Positions 4,921-5,051 of a stretch of 5,051 nucleotides of DNA are shown one piece after another (position 1 is the first letter of the stretch; each line of letters begins with the position of its first letter). A model generated the notes under the pieces. That model did not search any database. It was not told the origin of the DNA and saw only the letters and a program-made list of their open reading frames with translations. This DNA is from Halobacteriales archaeon. Lineage in GTDB: Archaea > Thermoplasmatota > E2 > JACPAO01 > JAHFTW01. Location: the NCBI GenBank assembly GCA_020201445.1, contig JAIVGU010000059.1, positions 1 through 5,051 on the forward strand, given 5' to 3'. The position numbers and the translations under genes were made by a program.

Positions 4921-5051
4921 CAGGCCCCCGTCCCGGGCTGGACCCTGGCCACGAGGGAGAGGTGGAACGCCTTGGCGTCCTCCGGGCACGCGCCCTGCAA
5001 CTCTGGCGATGCGGAGAGGTCCTTGGGCAAGTCGTTCCGCCGCCGCTCCAC
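4920..5051 (-). CDS. C-terminal 43 residues of an unidentified gene upstream of the YkgJ-type gene
   Basis: Reading the minus strand from the window edge, a frame of 43 sense codons (VERRRNDLPK through ARVQPGTGA) ends in TGA at 4922-4920, with the last base shared with the ATG of the YkgJ-type gene. All but about three codons have G or C at the third position, as in the certain genes here, so the frame is likely real. The edge codon is GTG, but nothing shows it is a start; the gene probably continues outside the window. The fragment is polar with one cysteine (ACPEDAKAF) and no membrane segment. It is too short to assign to a family. The stop-start overlap indicates the two genes form an operon. 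Confidence 0.6.
   Translation of the reverse strand: MERRRNDLPKDLSASPELQGACPEDAKAFHLSLVARVQPGTGA

Overview
The window is a very GC-rich (about 70% or more), densely coded piece of a prokaryotic genome. It is most likely archaeal. The clues are TATA-like boxes centred about 25-27 nt upstream of start codons (best at the tatA gene and the 366-aa secreted-protein gene), no convincing Shine-Dalgarno sequence at those starts, an archaeal-looking TatA, and secreted proteins with archaeal-style C-terminal anchors. Proteins are not strongly acidic, which argues against a halophilic archaeon. A high-GC Thermoplasmatota-type lineage is my best guess, but the sequence alone does not prove it.

Layout. 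Positions 1-1769 (minus) hold two tandem secreted-protein genes that appear to be paralogues: a 366-aa protein with signal peptide and C-terminal membrane anchor (669-1769), and downstream of it a protein cut by the window edge (1-603). A 60-bp divergent promoter region (1770-1829) separates them from a plus-strand 145-aa lipoprotein (1830-2267). That gene converges on a minus-strand tatA-type translocase gene (2347-2634). A 227-bp divergent gap (2635-2861) holds the tatA TATA box and an 8-bp inverted repeat, and leads to a plus-strand 320-aa membrane protein with two zinc ribbons (2862-3824). This converges on a minus-strand YkgJ-type cysteine-cluster protein (3919-4920), which is translationally coupled (TGATG) to the end of an unknown upstream gene (4920-5051).

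The theme is the cell envelope: two Sec-type secreted proteins, one lipoprotein, a Tat pore component and a membrane-bound zinc-ribbon protein. They lie in alternating orientation, so they are not one operon. The most striking non-coding feature is a pair of related hairpin repeats that fill both convergent intergenic gaps (about 2282-2342 and 3829-3887), in the same orientation and just after the stop codons of the two plus-strand genes. I see no RNA gene, CRISPR array, transposase or phage gene, and no recognisable new multi-gene system. The best leads are the repeat family, the paralogous secreted pair and the domain fusions.
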